Shown: piece after piece, positions 16,972-26,823 of the stretch
Numbering within the stretch: position 1 is the stretch's first letter
Layout: each line of letters opens with the position of its first letter
Assembly (NCBI RefSeq): GCF_000348725.1
Contig: NC_020813.1
Span: forward strand, 1,400,035 to 1,464,034
DNA: 64,000 nt
Direction of reading: 5' to 3'
Source: Pseudobdellovibrio exovorus JSS
Lineage (GTDB): Bacteria > Bdellovibrionota > Bdellovibrionia > Bdellovibrionales > Bdellovibrionaceae
Notes under the pieces: generated by a model
Seen by the model: only the letters and a program-made list of their open reading frames with translations
What the model was told of the DNA's origin: nothing
Database searches by the model: none
Made by a program: the position numbers and the translations under genes

Positions 16972-17793
16972 TTACTTTTTTTGGCAAACGGGACACCAAT
17001 AAGTCGATCTTCCCGCTTGGACGATCGATCGAATTTTACCCCCACAATTACTGTGGCAAGATTCCCCCTCTTTACCATAAACAAAAAATTCATTTTGATA
17101 ATTTCCCGATTCACCATAGCTGTTTCTATAGTTTTCTATGGTCGAACCTCCCTTTTCAATCGACCTCAATAAGGTCATCCGCGTTTCTTTCCAGATTTTA
17201 TCGTATTCCTGTGACTTAATTTGCACACATGGGCGCAAAGGACTGACCCCGACTTTAAATAGAATCTCGGAAGCATAGATATTCCCAACCCCAACCAATA
17301 ACTTTTGATTCATCAGTGCACACTTTATGGGCGCGCTTAATTTGGAAAATTTTTCCGTCAAACCAGAAAAATCCACATCCCGATCCAAGGGCTCCGCCCC
17401 TAGGTTTTGAAATCTCTTTAAATAGTCATCCCTCCTGATAACCTCAACAAAACCAAACCGACGGGCATCCTCATAAACAAACCAACGGCCACCCGAAAGC
17501 TCAAAAGCCAAATGATCATGGGTCCGCTTGTCCCATCCCTTACGCTCTAGCCTCCATGACCCCGTCATACCTAAATGCGAGATCAGCATAAACTCTTGAA
17601 ACTCGAATAGAATATATTTTGCACGTCGACTGATGGCCTGCAAAGGAAGCCCGATCAACTTCTGCAGATCTTTTTTGGGAATAAGATATCGCAAATCTTT
17701 TCGATAAAATTCCCAGTTCTTAATTTTCGTTTTAACAGGAATCATCTCTCTTAAATTGCGACACACAATTTCAACTTCAGGAAGTTCTGGCAT
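16972..17793 (-). CDS. mutM: Formamidopyrimidine-DNA glycosylase
   Basis: 273 residues, the usual length. Excises 8-oxoguanine and formamidopyrimidines and nicks the abasic site. The catalytic N-terminus PELPEVE (Pro2 nucleophile and Glu3 after Met removal), RRAKYILFEF with the conserved Lys, HLGMTGSW, the helix-two-turn-helix region VGNIYASEILF and a C-terminal zinc finger (CHSNCGG ... YWCPVCQKK) are all present. Single gene on the minus strand with its own upstream region. Confidence 0.95.
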   Translation of the reverse strand: MPELPEVEIVCRNLREMIPVKTKIKNWEFYRKDLRYLIPKKDLQKLIGLPLQAISRRAKYILFEFQEFMLISHLGMTGSWRLERKGWDKRTHDHLAFELSGGRWFVYEDARRFGFVEVIRRDDYLKRFQNLGAEPLDRDVDFSGLTEKFSKLSAPIKCALMNQKLLVGVGNIYASEILFKVGVSPLRPCVQIKSQEYDKIWKETRMTLLRSIEKGGSTIENYRNSYGESGNYQNEFFVYGKEGESCHSNCGGKIRSIVQAGRSTYWCPVCQKK

Positions 17794-17836
17794 ATTTCTC
17801 CTAGCCTCAGGCTTCAGATTAGCATAGGCTCATGGG

Positions 17837-18541
17837 ATGCAAAAACAAGAAAACAGCTTCGTCCACATCCTGTTTAACATCTTAATTCCAGTGCTCATCC
17901 TCAACAAAGGACACAAGTACGGCCTTAATGCCCAGCTATCTTTAGTTATAGCCCTTAGCTTCCCGTTATTTTTCACCTTAAAATCACTTATTCAAGCGCG
18001 TAAAATTGATTTCATATCCCTACTCGGCCTTCTTAACGTGTTAATTTCAGGGATCTTCACTTTGATGACTTTAGAAGGACTTTGGTTTGCCGTAAAAGAG
18101 GCTGCATTTCCATTGCTGATCGGCTTCTTTGTCTTGGGTTCCAGCTTTACCAAGAATCCTTTCTTTCAAAGTTTGTTTTTAAATCCAAGTACATTTGACT
18201 TACAAAAAATTGATCAGCAATTAGACTCTGAAGCCAAGAAAATTGATTTTCATATTTTGATGAAACACCTGACTCGTTGGCTCTCTTTATCTTTCTTATT
18301 GAGTGCATTTCTGAATTTTGTTTTGGCTGTTCGTATTTTCACACCACTACCAACAGCTTTAACCGAGACACAAAAACAAGAGCTGCTTAACGAACAACTC
18401 AGCCAAATGACGCTTTACTCTTTAGTTGTGATCCTTGTCCCATCCATGATCTTCCTAGGCGTTCTACTTTTTTACTCTTTCAAAAAGATACATGGCTTAA
18501 CTGGCCTCAGCGCCGATGACCTTTTACTTAAGAAAAGCTAG
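17837..18541 (+). CDS. VC0807-family membrane protein
   Basis: 234 residues with six or so hydrophobic segments. The opening FNILIPVLILNK, the central FPLLIGFFVLGSSFTKNPFF and the pattern of short loops match the VC0807 family of inner-membrane proteins, whose role is unknown. The stop codon lies inside one arm of the shared terminator with the convergent gene. It is divergent from mutM with 43 bases between starts. Confidence 0.7.
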   Translation: MQKQENSFVHILFNILIPVLILNKGHKYGLNAQLSLVIALSFPLFFTLKSLIQARKIDFISLLGLLNVLISGIFTLMTLEGLWFAVKEAAFPLLIGFFVLGSSFTKNPFFQSLFLNPSTFDLQKIDQQLDSEAKKIDFHILMKHLTRWLSLSFLLSAFLNFVLAVRIFTPLPTALTETQKQELLNEQLSQMTLYSLVVILVPSMIFLGVLLFYSFKKIHGLTGLSADDLLLKKS

Positions 18542-18574
18542 TAAGCAAACTGTTAAGAAAACTAGCTTTTCTTA
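18529..18574. terminator. Shared bidirectional terminator between convergent genes
   Basis: A 13-bp perfect inverted repeat with arms 18529-18541 and 18562-18574, separated by 20 bases. Each arm is A-rich on one side and T-rich on the other, so it can terminate both directions. The last codons of the plus-strand gene form part of the stem. Confidence 0.75.
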
Positions 18575-18583
18575 CTGGCTGAC

Positions 18584-19378
18584 TTAGAAATCAAAATCTG
18601 GTGGCGGAGGTGGTGGCGGTGGAATCGACATGTCGCCCGCTCCAAAACCTGAGTCAAAAGGCATACCTTCAGCGCTGCCATCGTAAATAGGCGGCGGAAC
18701 TGGTAATTCATCAAATTCTCCGTAAGGAACCTCAGCAGGAGCTGGAAAGTCAGGAACTGGCAAGAAATCAGCTGGCGGAGGAATCGGGTTTTGGTTCTGA
18801 TCAGGGAAAACAACCCCGCCACCACCGATAGTTCCGCCAGAAAAGCCTCCACCAGAGGATGGTGTAGACGTCGTCACCCACTTGTTACGGCGACGTTTTG
18901 TTAAATCATACCGAGGTCTGTTGACCATAAGATCATACTCTTCAGATTCCAGCTTAGCCATCGAAGAGCCCTGTCGCGACAACACTCTGTTGCGAGTGGC
19001 CACATACGTTTCGCGATTTCTTTCGTAGCGCTTCTGTTCTGCTTGCAACTCTTTTAGATATTCACGATATTCAGGGCTGTTTTCAGACATCAAACGATTT
19101 TCCGAACGCCTAGCTCGTCGCTGCTGTTGCACACCACGTTCGCGCTGCAACTCCCATCGCTCTTGTTCTTCAAGAAACTCGGCTAACCCTTTTTCTCTTT
19201 CGTTTTCGAAGATTTTATTATTTTTTATTTCAGTTCGATAACTTTTCAGTCTTTCCAGATTATGACTTGCTTCAATTTTCAGCGATTCAGCAAGATCAGC
19301 ATCATACTCTATCGCCACAACTGCGGTCGTAGAAAGCAAAGTCAAAGCTGATAAAAGTACAATTCGAAGTGGGCGCAT
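18584..19378 (-). CDS. Exported coiled-coil protein with proline-rich C-terminus
   Basis: About 264 residues from ATG 19378, giving a normal signal peptide (MRPLRIVLLSALTLLSTTAVVA); the frame is open further upstream but that would bury the signal. The middle (about 25-170) is a very charged Glu/Arg/Gln-rich coiled coil. The C-terminal 100 residues are Pro/Gly/Asp-rich, with FSGGTIGGGGV and an eight-proline run near the end. No known family. A TATAAT hexamer lies 13 bases before this ATG, so the leader may be very short. A periplasmic structural or envelope-linking role is a guess. Confidence 0.6.
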   Translation of the reverse strand: MRPLRIVLLSALTLLSTTAVVAIEYDADLAESLKIEASHNLERLKSYRTEIKNNKIFENEREKGLAEFLEEQERWELQRERGVQQQRRARRSENRLMSENSPEYREYLKELQAEQKRYERNRETYVATRNRVLSRQGSSMAKLESEEYDLMVNRPRYDLTKRRRNKWVTTSTPSSGGGFSGGTIGGGGVVFPDQNQNPIPPPADFLPVPDFPAPAEVPYGEFDELPVPPPIYDGSAEGMPFDSGFGAGDMSIPPPPPPPPDFDF

Positions 19379-19494
19379 TCGTACACAAATTATACTTCCA
19401 CGGGATTCTGTGTTCTTTGGATTTCTTAAAAAACTCAGCAAATCTCGACCTTTGTCTTTACTCAAACTGTAAGATGAGCTAGCTTTTTCAGACT

Positions 19495-20517
19495 ATGGAA
19501 ATACTACAACACATCCTCTTATTTTTCTCTCAAGCTTTAATCATTGTGGTCTCTGTTATCGCGGTCTTGATTACAATTGCCACATTAGTCGCAAAAGCTA
19601 AGGCTCAGAAATCTTTCGACATCGAACTTCTTCACGAAAAATATGAAGATCAAACTCAAGCCTTAAAGCAAGCCCTGTTAAACGAGTCGGAACTTAAAGC
19701 CGAAAAGAAACGCCTTAAAAAAGAAGAAAAGCAAAAAAAAGCTGAAGACGAAAAATCAAAAAACAAAGTCTTTGTTGTCGACTTTCTAAAAGGTGATATC
19801 AAAGCTTCAGATGCGGACCATCTACGTGAAGAAGTTTCGACAATTTTAGGTGTTGCCTCAGCCCAAGACGAAGTTGTTGTTCGCGTAGAAAGCCCAGGCG
19901 GTTTGGTGCATGGATACGGATTTGCCGCAGCTCAACTTTTAAGATTCCGCCAAGCCAATATTCCTCTGACGATCTGTATTGATAAAGTCGCAGCTAGCGG
20001 CGGCTACCTTATGGCCTGCACAGCGAATAAAGTGATCTCAGCACCATTCGCATTAGTTGGCTCTATCGGCGTCGTGGCGCAAGTTCCAAATTTCAATCGT
20101 CTATTAAAAAAGCATGACGTGGACTACAAAGAATATACCGCTGGTGAATTCAAACGCACCGTCAGTCTATTCGGAGAAATCACCCCGCAAGGGGAAGCAA
20201 AGTTCAAGGAGCAGCTCGAAGAGACCCATGTTTTATTTAAGTCATTTGTTTCCGAGTATCGCCCACAAATGGATATCGCCAAAGTGGCAACTGGTGAGTT
20301 TTGGTATGGCGAAAATGCTATCAAGCTGGGTTTGGTAGATGAAATCCGTACGAGCGATGACTACCTACTTTCAAAAGTTAAAACACATCAAATTATCAAG
20401 GTCTCTTTTGAACCTAAACCAACTTTATCCGACAAATTGTCAGGCGTACTTTCCAAAGCGCTAACACAAGTTTTGGCTAAACTTGTTGAACAAAACAGCA
20501 TTGCAAAAAAGATATGA
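19495..20517 (+). CDS. sohB: SohB-type inner-membrane S49 serine protease
   Basis: 340 residues. An N-terminal transmembrane helix (about 10-32) and a Lys/Glu-rich linker precede the S49 peptidase domain. The Ser nucleophile lies in KVAASGGYLMA, followed by GSIGVVAQVPNF and the general-base Lys in AGEFKRT. Length and N-terminal hydrophobic anchor match SohB, the single-domain relative of signal-peptide peptidase SppA, with the active site in the periplasm. It is divergent from the proline-rich exported protein gene. Confidence 0.9.
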   Translation: MEILQHILLFFSQALIIVVSVIAVLITIATLVAKAKAQKSFDIELLHEKYEDQTQALKQALLNESELKAEKKRLKKEEKQKKAEDEKSKNKVFVVDFLKGDIKASDADHLREEVSTILGVASAQDEVVVRVESPGGLVHGYGFAAAQLLRFRQANIPLTICIDKVAASGGYLMACTANKVISAPFALVGSIGVVAQVPNFNRLLKKHDVDYKEYTAGEFKRTVSLFGEITPQGEAKFKEQLEETHVLFKSFVSEYRPQMDIAKVATGEFWYGENAIKLGLVDEIRTSDDYLLSKVKTHQIIKVSFEPKPTLSDKLSGVLSKALTQVLAKLVEQNSIAKKI

Positions 20518-20518
20518 C

Positions 20519-20543
20519 GCCAATTGTTATCGCATTGGTTTTT
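20519..20543 (+). terminator. Weak terminator-like hairpin after sohB
   Basis: CCAAT and ATTGG pair across nine bases and are followed by TTTTTC. The stem is only five pairs, so this is a weak call. It lies just past the sohB stop. Confidence 0.35.
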
Positions 20544-20610
20544 CATCTTTTTATCATAGAGTCTTGTATTGCTCAAAATCCCTGACTCAACTTGGAAGGA
20601 GATCTAAGAA

Positions 20611-21579
20611 TTGAAACCAGTTGTTCAAGTTAAAGAACTCGAAACTACTTTTTTTCTAAAATCAGGGCCTTTTCGCGCAGTTAACCGAATTTCTTACGAA
20701 ATCAATAAAGGTGAAACTTTAGGCATCGTTGGAGAGTCCGGCTGCGGAAAATCAGTTACCTCATTTTCTTTAATGAGATTAATTGAACGCCCAGGAAAAG
20801 TAACACATGGTCAATTTTTCTTAAATGATCAAGAAATACTCAGCTTAAATGAAAGTCAGATGGAAGGCGTTCGCGGCGGAAAAATGGCGATGATTTTCCA
20901 AGAGCCGATGACCGCTCTGAATCCCGTACTGACCATCGGTTATCAAATGGATGAGCAAATCCAAAAACACCTGAAATACTCAAAAAAAGACTCACGCGAT
21001 CGCGCCATTGAGATGCTTCAGTTAGTGGGCATTCCTTCAGCAAAAGATCGCTATCATGCCTACCCTCACCAGTTATCCGGAGGGATGAGGCAAAGAGCTA
21101 TGATCGCCATGGCTCTTTCTTGCAACCCTCAATTCTTGATTGCTGATGAGCCGACAACAGCACTCGATGTAACTATCCAAGCACAAATTCTAGAGTTGTT
21201 CCAAAGTCTACAAGAGAAAATGAACATGACCGTTCAGTTCATTACACATGACCTTGGAGTGATTTCAGAGATCTCAGATAAGATCATGGTAATGTACGGC
21301 GGGCACACATGCGAAACCGGCGCTACTCAAGACATTCTGAACAGCCCACTTCATCCCTACACAGGCGCTTTGATTGCATCACGTCCGAAGCTAGGTCATC
21401 GTGTCTCTCGTTTAAAAACTATCGAAGGCTCAGTGCCAGCACCGCACGAACTTCCTAAAGGATGTCCGTTCTCTAATAGATGTTCACGTGTAAAAACTGA
21501 ATGCTGGACAAATAAACCCGTATTAACCCCAATCGTTAACCAACCAGGTCGCGCCGTGGCCTGCTTCAATCCATTATAA
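20611..21579 (+). CDS. Oligopeptide/dipeptide ABC transporter ATP-binding protein (OppD/DppD)
   Basis: 322 residues. Walker A GESGCGKS, signature LSGGMRQR, Walker [12 protein letters not shown], the switch His in THDLG, and the C-terminal oligopeptide-specific extension with PLHPYTGAL and a Cys cluster ([15 protein letters not shown]) typical of the OppD/DppD subfamily. Start is TTG with AAGGAG upstream. First gene of a five-gene import operon. Couples ATP hydrolysis to peptide uptake across the inner membrane. Opp versus Dpp specificity cannot be decided. Confidence 0.92.
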   Translation: MKPVVQVKELETTFFLKSGPFRAVNRISYEINKGETLGIVGESGCGKSVTSFSLMRLIERPGKVTHGQFFLNDQEILSLNESQMEGVRGGKMAMIFQEPMTALNPVLTIGYQMDEQIQKHLKYSKKDSRDRAIEMLQLVGIPSAKDRYHAYPHQLSGGMRQRAMIAMALSCNPQFLIADEPTTALDVTIQAQILELFQSLQEKMNMTVQFITHDLGVISEISDKIMVMYGGHTCETGATQDILNSPLHPYTGALIASRPKLGHRVSRLKTIEGSVPAPHELPKGCPFSNRCSRVKTECWTNKPVLTPIVNQPGRAVACFNPL

Positions 21580-21590
21580 AGGGTGACATC

Positions 21591-22595
21591 ATGAGTGATT
21601 TTATTCTTGAAGCCCGAGGCATAAAAAAATACTTCCCCATTAAAAAGGGATTTTTTATGCGCGAAGTGGGACAGGTAAAAGCTGTTGAAGAGATTAACCT
21701 CTCGGTAAGACGCGGGGAAACACTGGGACTCGTTGGTGAATCTGGCTGCGGAAAATCAACGCTTGGCCGCACTCTGATCAGACTTTATGAGCCCACAGCG
21801 GGCTCTATAAAATTTGATGGAAGTGATTTTTTAAATCTTAAAGGTGGCGAATTACGCCAAAAACGTCGCGACATCCAAATGATCTTCCAAGATCCCTATG
21901 CTTCTTTAGACTCGCGTATGACTGTTGGACAAATCATCGAACAGCCTTTCAAAATTCATGGTTTATTGGGGCCAGCAGAGCGTGAAATACGCGTTAAACA
22001 ACTCCTAGAGCTTGTGGGCCTAAAGGCATCCCATGTGAATCGCTATCCGCATGAGTTTTCAGGCGGACAACGTCAACGTATCTCTATTGCTCGCGCCGTA
22101 GCCTTGAATCCTAAACTGATTATTTGCGATGAGCCGGTCAGCGCCTTGGACGTTTCTATTCAAGCTCAGGTATTAAATCTATTAAAAGATCTACAAGAGC
22201 GTTTAAACTTAACTTACATCTTTATTTCCCATGATCTTTCTGTCATCGAACACGTTTGCGATCGCATTGCAGTTATGTATCTAGGAAAAATTGTTGAAAT
22301 GGCCTCGCGCGATGAGCTTTTCAAAAACCCTCAACATCCTTACACTCGCGCCCTGATGTCTTCTATCCCAAGCATCGGAATGGGTAAGAAGAAAATGAGT
22401 AAAATTTTGACCGGAGAAATTCCTTCCCCGATCAATCCACCTTCAGGCTGCACCTTTCACCCACGCTGCGCCTATAAAGTGGCAAAATGTTCCGAAGTGG
22501 TTCCAGAGTTCGAGGCTATCGCGCCTGAACACTTCAAAGCATGTCATGTAGATTTAGACAAAGATTTAGAACGCAATTTAAAGGAGACTTTATGA
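21591..22595 (+). CDS. Oligopeptide/dipeptide ABC transporter ATP-binding protein (OppF/DppF)
   Basis: 334 residues. Walker A GESGCGKS, signature FSGGQRQR, Walker [19 protein letters not shown], and the C-terminal oligo_HPY region with [12 protein letters not shown] and a four-Cys segment ([14 protein letters not shown]). It is the second ATPase of the heterodimer, 11 bases after the first. Its stop overlaps the start of the binding-protein gene as ATGA. Confidence 0.92.
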   Translation: MSDFILEARGIKKYFPIKKGFFMREVGQVKAVEEINLSVRRGETLGLVGESGCGKSTLGRTLIRLYEPTAGSIKFDGSDFLNLKGGELRQKRRDIQMIFQDPYASLDSRMTVGQIIEQPFKIHGLLGPAEREIRVKQLLELVGLKASHVNRYPHEFSGGQRQRISIARAVALNPKLIICDEPVSALDVSIQAQVLNLLKDLQERLNLTYIFISHDLSVIEHVCDRIAVMYLGKIVEMASRDELFKNPQHPYTRALMSSIPSIGMGKKKMSKILTGEIPSPINPPSGCTFHPRCAYKVAKCSEVVPEFEAIAPEHFKACHVDLDKDLERNLKETL

Positions 22596-24337
22596 AAAAA
22601 AGTATCAGAGTCCTGTCGGCAGCGATCTTGCTTCTGACATTATCGTGCACGAAAAAAGAAACGGCAGCGCCGGCTGATGGCTCAGCACCTGCAGCCAGCA
22701 CTACAACAAGCTCAAGCCTAAACAATACTGAATTAAAAATCGGTATTTCTCAGGAGTTTGAAAACTTCAATCCTTTAATCGCCACCATGTTAGCAACAAC
22801 TATCATGCAAAAAATGGTTAACCGTACACTGGTGACTATCGATGCTGACGGAAAATGGGTTCCACAATTAGCAAAGTCTATCCCAACATTAGAAAATGGC
22901 GGCGCTAAGCTGGTCACAGTTGGTGGCGTTAAAAAAATTGAAGCTACTTGGGAAATCCTAGACAATGCCGCTTGGGGTGATGGCACACCAGTGACTTGCG
23001 CCGACTTTGCCTTCGCTGTGAAAGTAGCTTCAGCAGCTACTGTAAGTATCGGCGAAAAAGAAGTTTACACTCAGGTTGAAAAAATCACAGCTCCGGCTGA
23101 CAACCCTAAGAAATGTACTTTTACATATGAAAAACCTAAATGGGATTTCTACCAACTAGGTACATTCTACCCTCTTCCAAAACATATCGAAGAAAAAGTT
23201 TTCAACACTTATGGTACTGAAAATGGTGGTTACGAGAAAAACTCTGTATATGTTAAAGATCCCTACAACAAAGGTCTTTATAACGGCCCTTACTTAATGA
23301 CTGATATCCAATTAGGTGATCACGTCACATTTGCGCCAAATCCAACATTCTATGGCGAAGCTCCTAAAATTCAAAAGATCATTGTCAAATTGATCCCGAA
23401 TACGGGAACAATGGAAGCGAACTTGCGCTCGGGCACGATTGATATGATTTCGACTCTGGGCCTAGCATTAGATCAAGCCCTTGCTTTCGAAAAGAAAGTT
23501 AAAGCTGAAAATCTTCCCTACAATGTCTTGTTCCAACCAAGTACGACGTATGAACACATCGACTTGAACTTGGACCACCCCGCTTTAGCCGATATTAAAG
23601 TACGTAAAGCTTTAAACTACTCCATCAATCGTCAAGAGCTAGTGCAGTCTTTATTTGAGGGCAAACAACCTCCAGCAATTCACAACATCACTCCGAAAGA
23701 TCCTTGGTACACTGACGATCCTTCAAAAGTGGTTATCTATAACTACTCTCCGCGCGATGCCGAAAAGTTATTAGATGAAGCTGGCTGGAAACGTGGCTCC
23801 GATGGCATTCGTACTAAAAACGGAAAGCGTCTTTCATTTACATTAATGACGACAGCTGGAAACAAAACTCGCGAGTTAGTACAGGTTTATCTGCAAAATG
23901 GATGGAAACAGGTTGGCATCGAAGTGAATGCTAAGAATGAGCCTGCTCGTGTTTTCTTCGGTGAAACAACGAAAAAACGTCTATTTGACTCAATGGCATT
24001 ATTTGCTTGGATTTCTTCACCTGAAAACAATCCAAAATCGACATTCTTATCTACGAATGTTCCATCTGCTAAAAATGGTTATTCTGGACAAAACCACATG
24101 AACTGGAAAAACAAAAAAGTAGATGAATTATTACTCGCTTTGGACGCTGAGTTTTCACACGAAAAACGCGTGCAGTTAATTCACGAAATTTTGAAATACT
24201 ACACTGATGAAGTTCCTGTATTACCTTTGTACTACAGATCAGATGTGGCGGTAATACCAACTCAGTTGAAAAACTACCGTTTAACAGGACATCAGTTCCC
24301 AGAAACAAACCAAGTTGAAAAGTGGACTTTAGAGTAA
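22592..24337 (+). CDS. Peptide-binding lipoprotein of the ABC transporter (SBP_bac_5)
   Basis: 581 residues from ATG 22592, which overlaps the upstream stop as ATGA. Upstream in-frame codons would spoil the signal. The signal peptide ends in the lipobox LTLSC, so the protein is lipid-anchored in the periplasm. A Thr/Ser/Ala linker follows. The family 5 solute-binding fold is evident from EFENFNPL, the KVRKALNYSINRQELVQ region and the conserved YDPEKAK-equivalent YSPRDAEKLLDEAG. It captures oligopeptides for the adjacent permease. Probably important for a cell that feeds on protein digests. Confidence 0.9.
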   Translation: MKKSIRVLSAAILLLTLSCTKKETAAPADGSAPAASTTTSSSLNNTELKIGISQEFENFNPLIATMLATTIMQKMVNRTLVTIDADGKWVPQLAKSIPTLENGGAKLVTVGGVKKIEATWEILDNAAWGDGTPVTCADFAFAVKVASAATVSIGEKEVYTQVEKITAPADNPKKCTFTYEKPKWDFYQLGTFYPLPKHIEEKVFNTYGTENGGYEKNSVYVKDPYNKGLYNGPYLMTDIQLGDHVTFAPNPTFYGEAPKIQKIIVKLIPNTGTMEANLRSGTIDMISTLGLALDQALAFEKKVKAENLPYNVLFQPSTTYEHIDLNLDHPALADIKVRKALNYSINRQELVQSLFEGKQPPAIHNITPKDPWYTDDPSKVVIYNYSPRDAEKLLDEAGWKRGSDGIRTKNGKRLSFTLMTTAGNKTRELVQVYLQNGWKQVGIEVNAKNEPARVFFGETTKKRLFDSMALFAWISSPENNPKSTFLSTNVPSAKNGYSGQNHMNWKNKKVDELLLALDAEFSHEKRVQLIHEILKYYTDEVPVLPLYYRSDVAVIPTQLKNYRLTGHQFPETNQVEKWTLE

Positions 24338-24361
24338 GTTTTTAGCTGACGAGGATCAAAC

Positions 24362-25333
24362 ATGGTTAATTTCATCTTACGTAGGATTGCACAGACAGTG
24401 GTGGTTATTATCATCCTGTCTTATATATGCTTTGGACTTATGAGTCTTATGCCAGGCGATCCTGTCGAGCTGATGATTTCAGCCAATCCTAAAATCACCG
24501 CGGAAGACGTACAACGTCTTCGCGATTTCTACGGATTAGATCAACCTATCTATAAGCGCTACTTTAACTGGGTATCCGACATCGCTAAGGGCGATTTAGG
24601 ATACTCTCGTACTTATCGCATTCCAGTAACAGAAATGATGGGACCGGCGCTTACGGCTACATTCACTTTATCAATGACCTCATTGGTATTTTCTCTTTTG
24701 ATTGCAGTTCCAATTGGCATCTTGTGCGCCCTTAAACCCAATACGAAATTAGATTATTTCGTAAATCTATTTAGCTTTGCAGGAATTTCAGTCCCTTCTT
24801 TTTGGTTGGGTATCGTTTTAATTATCGTCTTTGCTGTGAATCTGAATGTCCTACCAGCCGGAGGCTACCAAACCACAGGAATGCGCTATGATGGCTTCTT
24901 CGATGAGTTAATGGATAAAGCCAAATACTTGATTCTACCGGTGCTTTCTCTTTCTATTTTGTCTATCGGGCGCTTTGCTCGCTTTACCCGTTCCTCTATG
25001 ATGGAAGCGATGAGAAATGACTTTATCCGTACAGCCAAAGCTAAAGGCTTGTCGTCTCAGACTGTTATCTGGAGACACGGGTTCCGTAATGCACTTATTC
25101 CGTTAATCACAGTTGTCGCTTTGAGCTTGTCTTCTATTTTCTCAGGAGCTCTTATCACTGAAACTCTTTTTGCTTATCCTGGAGCTGGACGACTGATTTA
25201 TTCTTCCATCATGGCCAATGACTTCAACGTGGCGATGGTTTCCTTTATCATTTCAGTCAGTATGGTTCTGATTATGAATTTAATTGCAGATATTCTATAT
25301 GGCGTGGTCGATCCTCGCGTTTCATTCAAATAG
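24362..25333 (+). CDS. Oligopeptide ABC transporter permease (OppB/DppB)
   Basis: 323 residues with six transmembrane segments. N-terminal FILRRIAQTVVVIIILSYICF, the MPGDP motif, and the permease EAA loop (EAMRNDFIRTAKAKGLSSQTVIWRHGFRNAL) that docks with the ATPases. It follows the binding protein by 24 bases and precedes the partner permease by nine. Confidence 0.92.
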   Translation: MVNFILRRIAQTVVVIIILSYICFGLMSLMPGDPVELMISANPKITAEDVQRLRDFYGLDQPIYKRYFNWVSDIAKGDLGYSRTYRIPVTEMMGPALTATFTLSMTSLVFSLLIAVPIGILCALKPNTKLDYFVNLFSFAGISVPSFWLGIVLIIVFAVNLNVLPAGGYQTTGMRYDGFFDELMDKAKYLILPVLSLSILSIGRFARFTRSSMMEAMRNDFIRTAKAKGLSSQTVIWRHGFRNALIPLITVVALSLSSIFSGALITETLFAYPGAGRLIYSSIMANDFNVAMVSFIISVSMVLIMNLIADILYGVVDPRVSFK

Positions 25334-25342
25334 GGACACACC

Positions 25343-26563
25343 ATGGAAGCTAAGAAAAATGTAGACAATAGCCACTCGACCAATATGAGCAAATCGCAAA
25401 TTGCTGAACTCGAAAAAGTACAAAGCCTTTCGCGTATCATTTATAACCAGTTCAAAGAGCATAAAGCCGCGGTTATTGGCGCCTATACCATTTTATTTTT
25501 CCTGACAGTGGCTTTAACAGCTCCACTTATTGCTTCTTTTATGGGTGTTGATGCGGAAACACAAAACGTGTTTAATCGCTACAAACCACCTTTCACTTAT
25601 GCCAGCGCTAGTGTGGATAAAAGAGAAACGGAAGTTCGCCTCTTTATCCAAAACAATCCCGAAAAAGCAGCTCAAGTTCAAACCGAGCTGATCCACGAAG
25701 AGTTTGTCAGCTCTGCAGATCCTGAAGATGCTATTTACGAATGGTCTCGTTTCGACAAACGTAAAGCCCTTGCTGCCATTAAATATCTTAATATCGACAG
25801 TAGCACGAAGTCTGACCTACGAAAAATCGCCAATAAATTTGAGACTTTCCATCTTTTTGGAACAGACGAGCTAGGCCGCGACGTTCTGATGCGCCTTGTT
25901 TACGGAACCCGTATCTCGATGGGCGTGGGTATTCTTGTTGCTGTGTTTTCAGCACTTATAGGTCTAATTGTGGGCGCTTTAGCGGGATACTATGGCGGCC
26001 TTATTGACGCCATCTTAATGCGTATCACAGATGCCCTCTTGTCATTGCCGCTAATGCCCGTGTTGATCGTTATGGCCGCGATTGACCTCCAAAAAGTACC
26101 GATTCTAAATCAGCTTTTATCATCCGGTAGCGAAAGCACCTTAAAGCTTATCCTAATTCTTTGTGTGTTCTCTTGGATGCCCGTTTCCCGCCTTGTGCGC
26201 GGAAGTATTCTCACTTTGAGAGAGCGTGAGTTTATCTTGGCATCGAAAACTTTAGGTGCCACCGACTTCACGATTATCACTCGTCATATGTTCCCCAATG
26301 TCATTGCTCCCTTACTGGTATCAGTCACATTAGGTGTAGGCGAATCTATTCTATTTGAAGCTGCACTGAGCTTCCTAGGCTTAGGTATCCAGCCGCCGAC
26401 TCCTAGCTGGGGTAATATGTTGTTTAATGCTCAAGAGCTCATTTACCAAGCCCCATTCCTTGCTATATTGCCTGGGTTACTGATCCTGTTCGTTACGATT
26501 AGCTTCAACTATGTTGGAGATGGTCTACAGGACGCTATTGATCCCAAAACAATTAAGCGGTAG
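25343..26563 (+). CDS. Oligopeptide ABC transporter permease (OppC/DppC) with enlarged periplasmic loop
   Basis: 406 residues, about 100 more than typical DppC/OppC. The permease core is normal: HLFGTDELGRDVLMRLVYGTR, RITDALLSLP, the EAA loop (LREREFILASKTLGATDFTIITRHMFPN) and SFLGLGIQPPTPSWG. The extra sequence lies between the first transmembrane helix (ending near residue 63) and the FGTDELGRD motif (about 170). It is hydrophilic, helical-looking and Glu/Lys-rich, and should face the periplasm near the docked binding protein. This is the last transporter gene, followed by tatA genes. Confidence 0.9.
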   Translation: MEAKKNVDNSHSTNMSKSQIAELEKVQSLSRIIYNQFKEHKAAVIGAYTILFFLTVALTAPLIASFMGVDAETQNVFNRYKPPFTYASASVDKRETEVRLFIQNNPEKAAQVQTELIHEEFVSSADPEDAIYEWSRFDKRKALAAIKYLNIDSSTKSDLRKIANKFETFHLFGTDELGRDVLMRLVYGTRISMGVGILVAVFSALIGLIVGALAGYYGGLIDAILMRITDALLSLPLMPVLIVMAAIDLQKVPILNQLLSSGSESTLKLILILCVFSWMPVSRLVRGSILTLREREFILASKTLGATDFTIITRHMFPNVIAPLLVSVTLGVGESILFEAALSFLGLGIQPPTPSWGNMLFNAQELIYQAPFLAILPGLLILFVTISFNYVGDGLQDAIDPKTIKR

Positions 26564-26587
26564 ACTATAGTCATTCTGGGAGCATTT

Positions 26588-26800
26588 ATGGGTGAGTTTA
26601 GCCTATCGCATATTCTGATATTGTTATTTATCTTTTTGATTTTCTTTGGTCCAAGTAAGCTCCCGCAACTTGGACAATCATTAGGTAAAGCAATCCGTGG
26701 CTTTAAAGAAGGTTTAAACGAACTTAATCTTGAGGCGAAAGATGTTAGCCCTCATCAAGCATCGCAACAGTCTCAGGATAATACGAAATCACAAACATAA
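26588..26800 (+). CDS. tatA: TatA-family twin-arginine translocase protein, copy 1
   Basis: 70 residues. A short N-terminal helix (SLSHILILLFIFLIFFGPSKLP) with the conserved FGP hinge is followed by the amphipathic helix QLGQSLGKAIRGFKEGLNEL and a polar tail. TatA oligomers form the pore for export of folded proteins. It sits 24 bases after the permease gene and just before a second copy. No tatC is in this window. Confidence 0.9.
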   Translation: MGEFSLSHILILLFIFLIFFGPSKLPQLGQSLGKAIRGFKEGLNELNLEAKDVSPHQASQQSQDNTKSQT

Positions 26801-26823
26801 CACAATAACTATAAGGAGTCTTT

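Noticed and set aside
18562..18852. ORF in an alternative frame of the proline-rich exported protein gene
   Set aside because: It lies within the reading region of a protein with a clear signal peptide and coiled coil; Pro/Gly codons produce long shadow frames.
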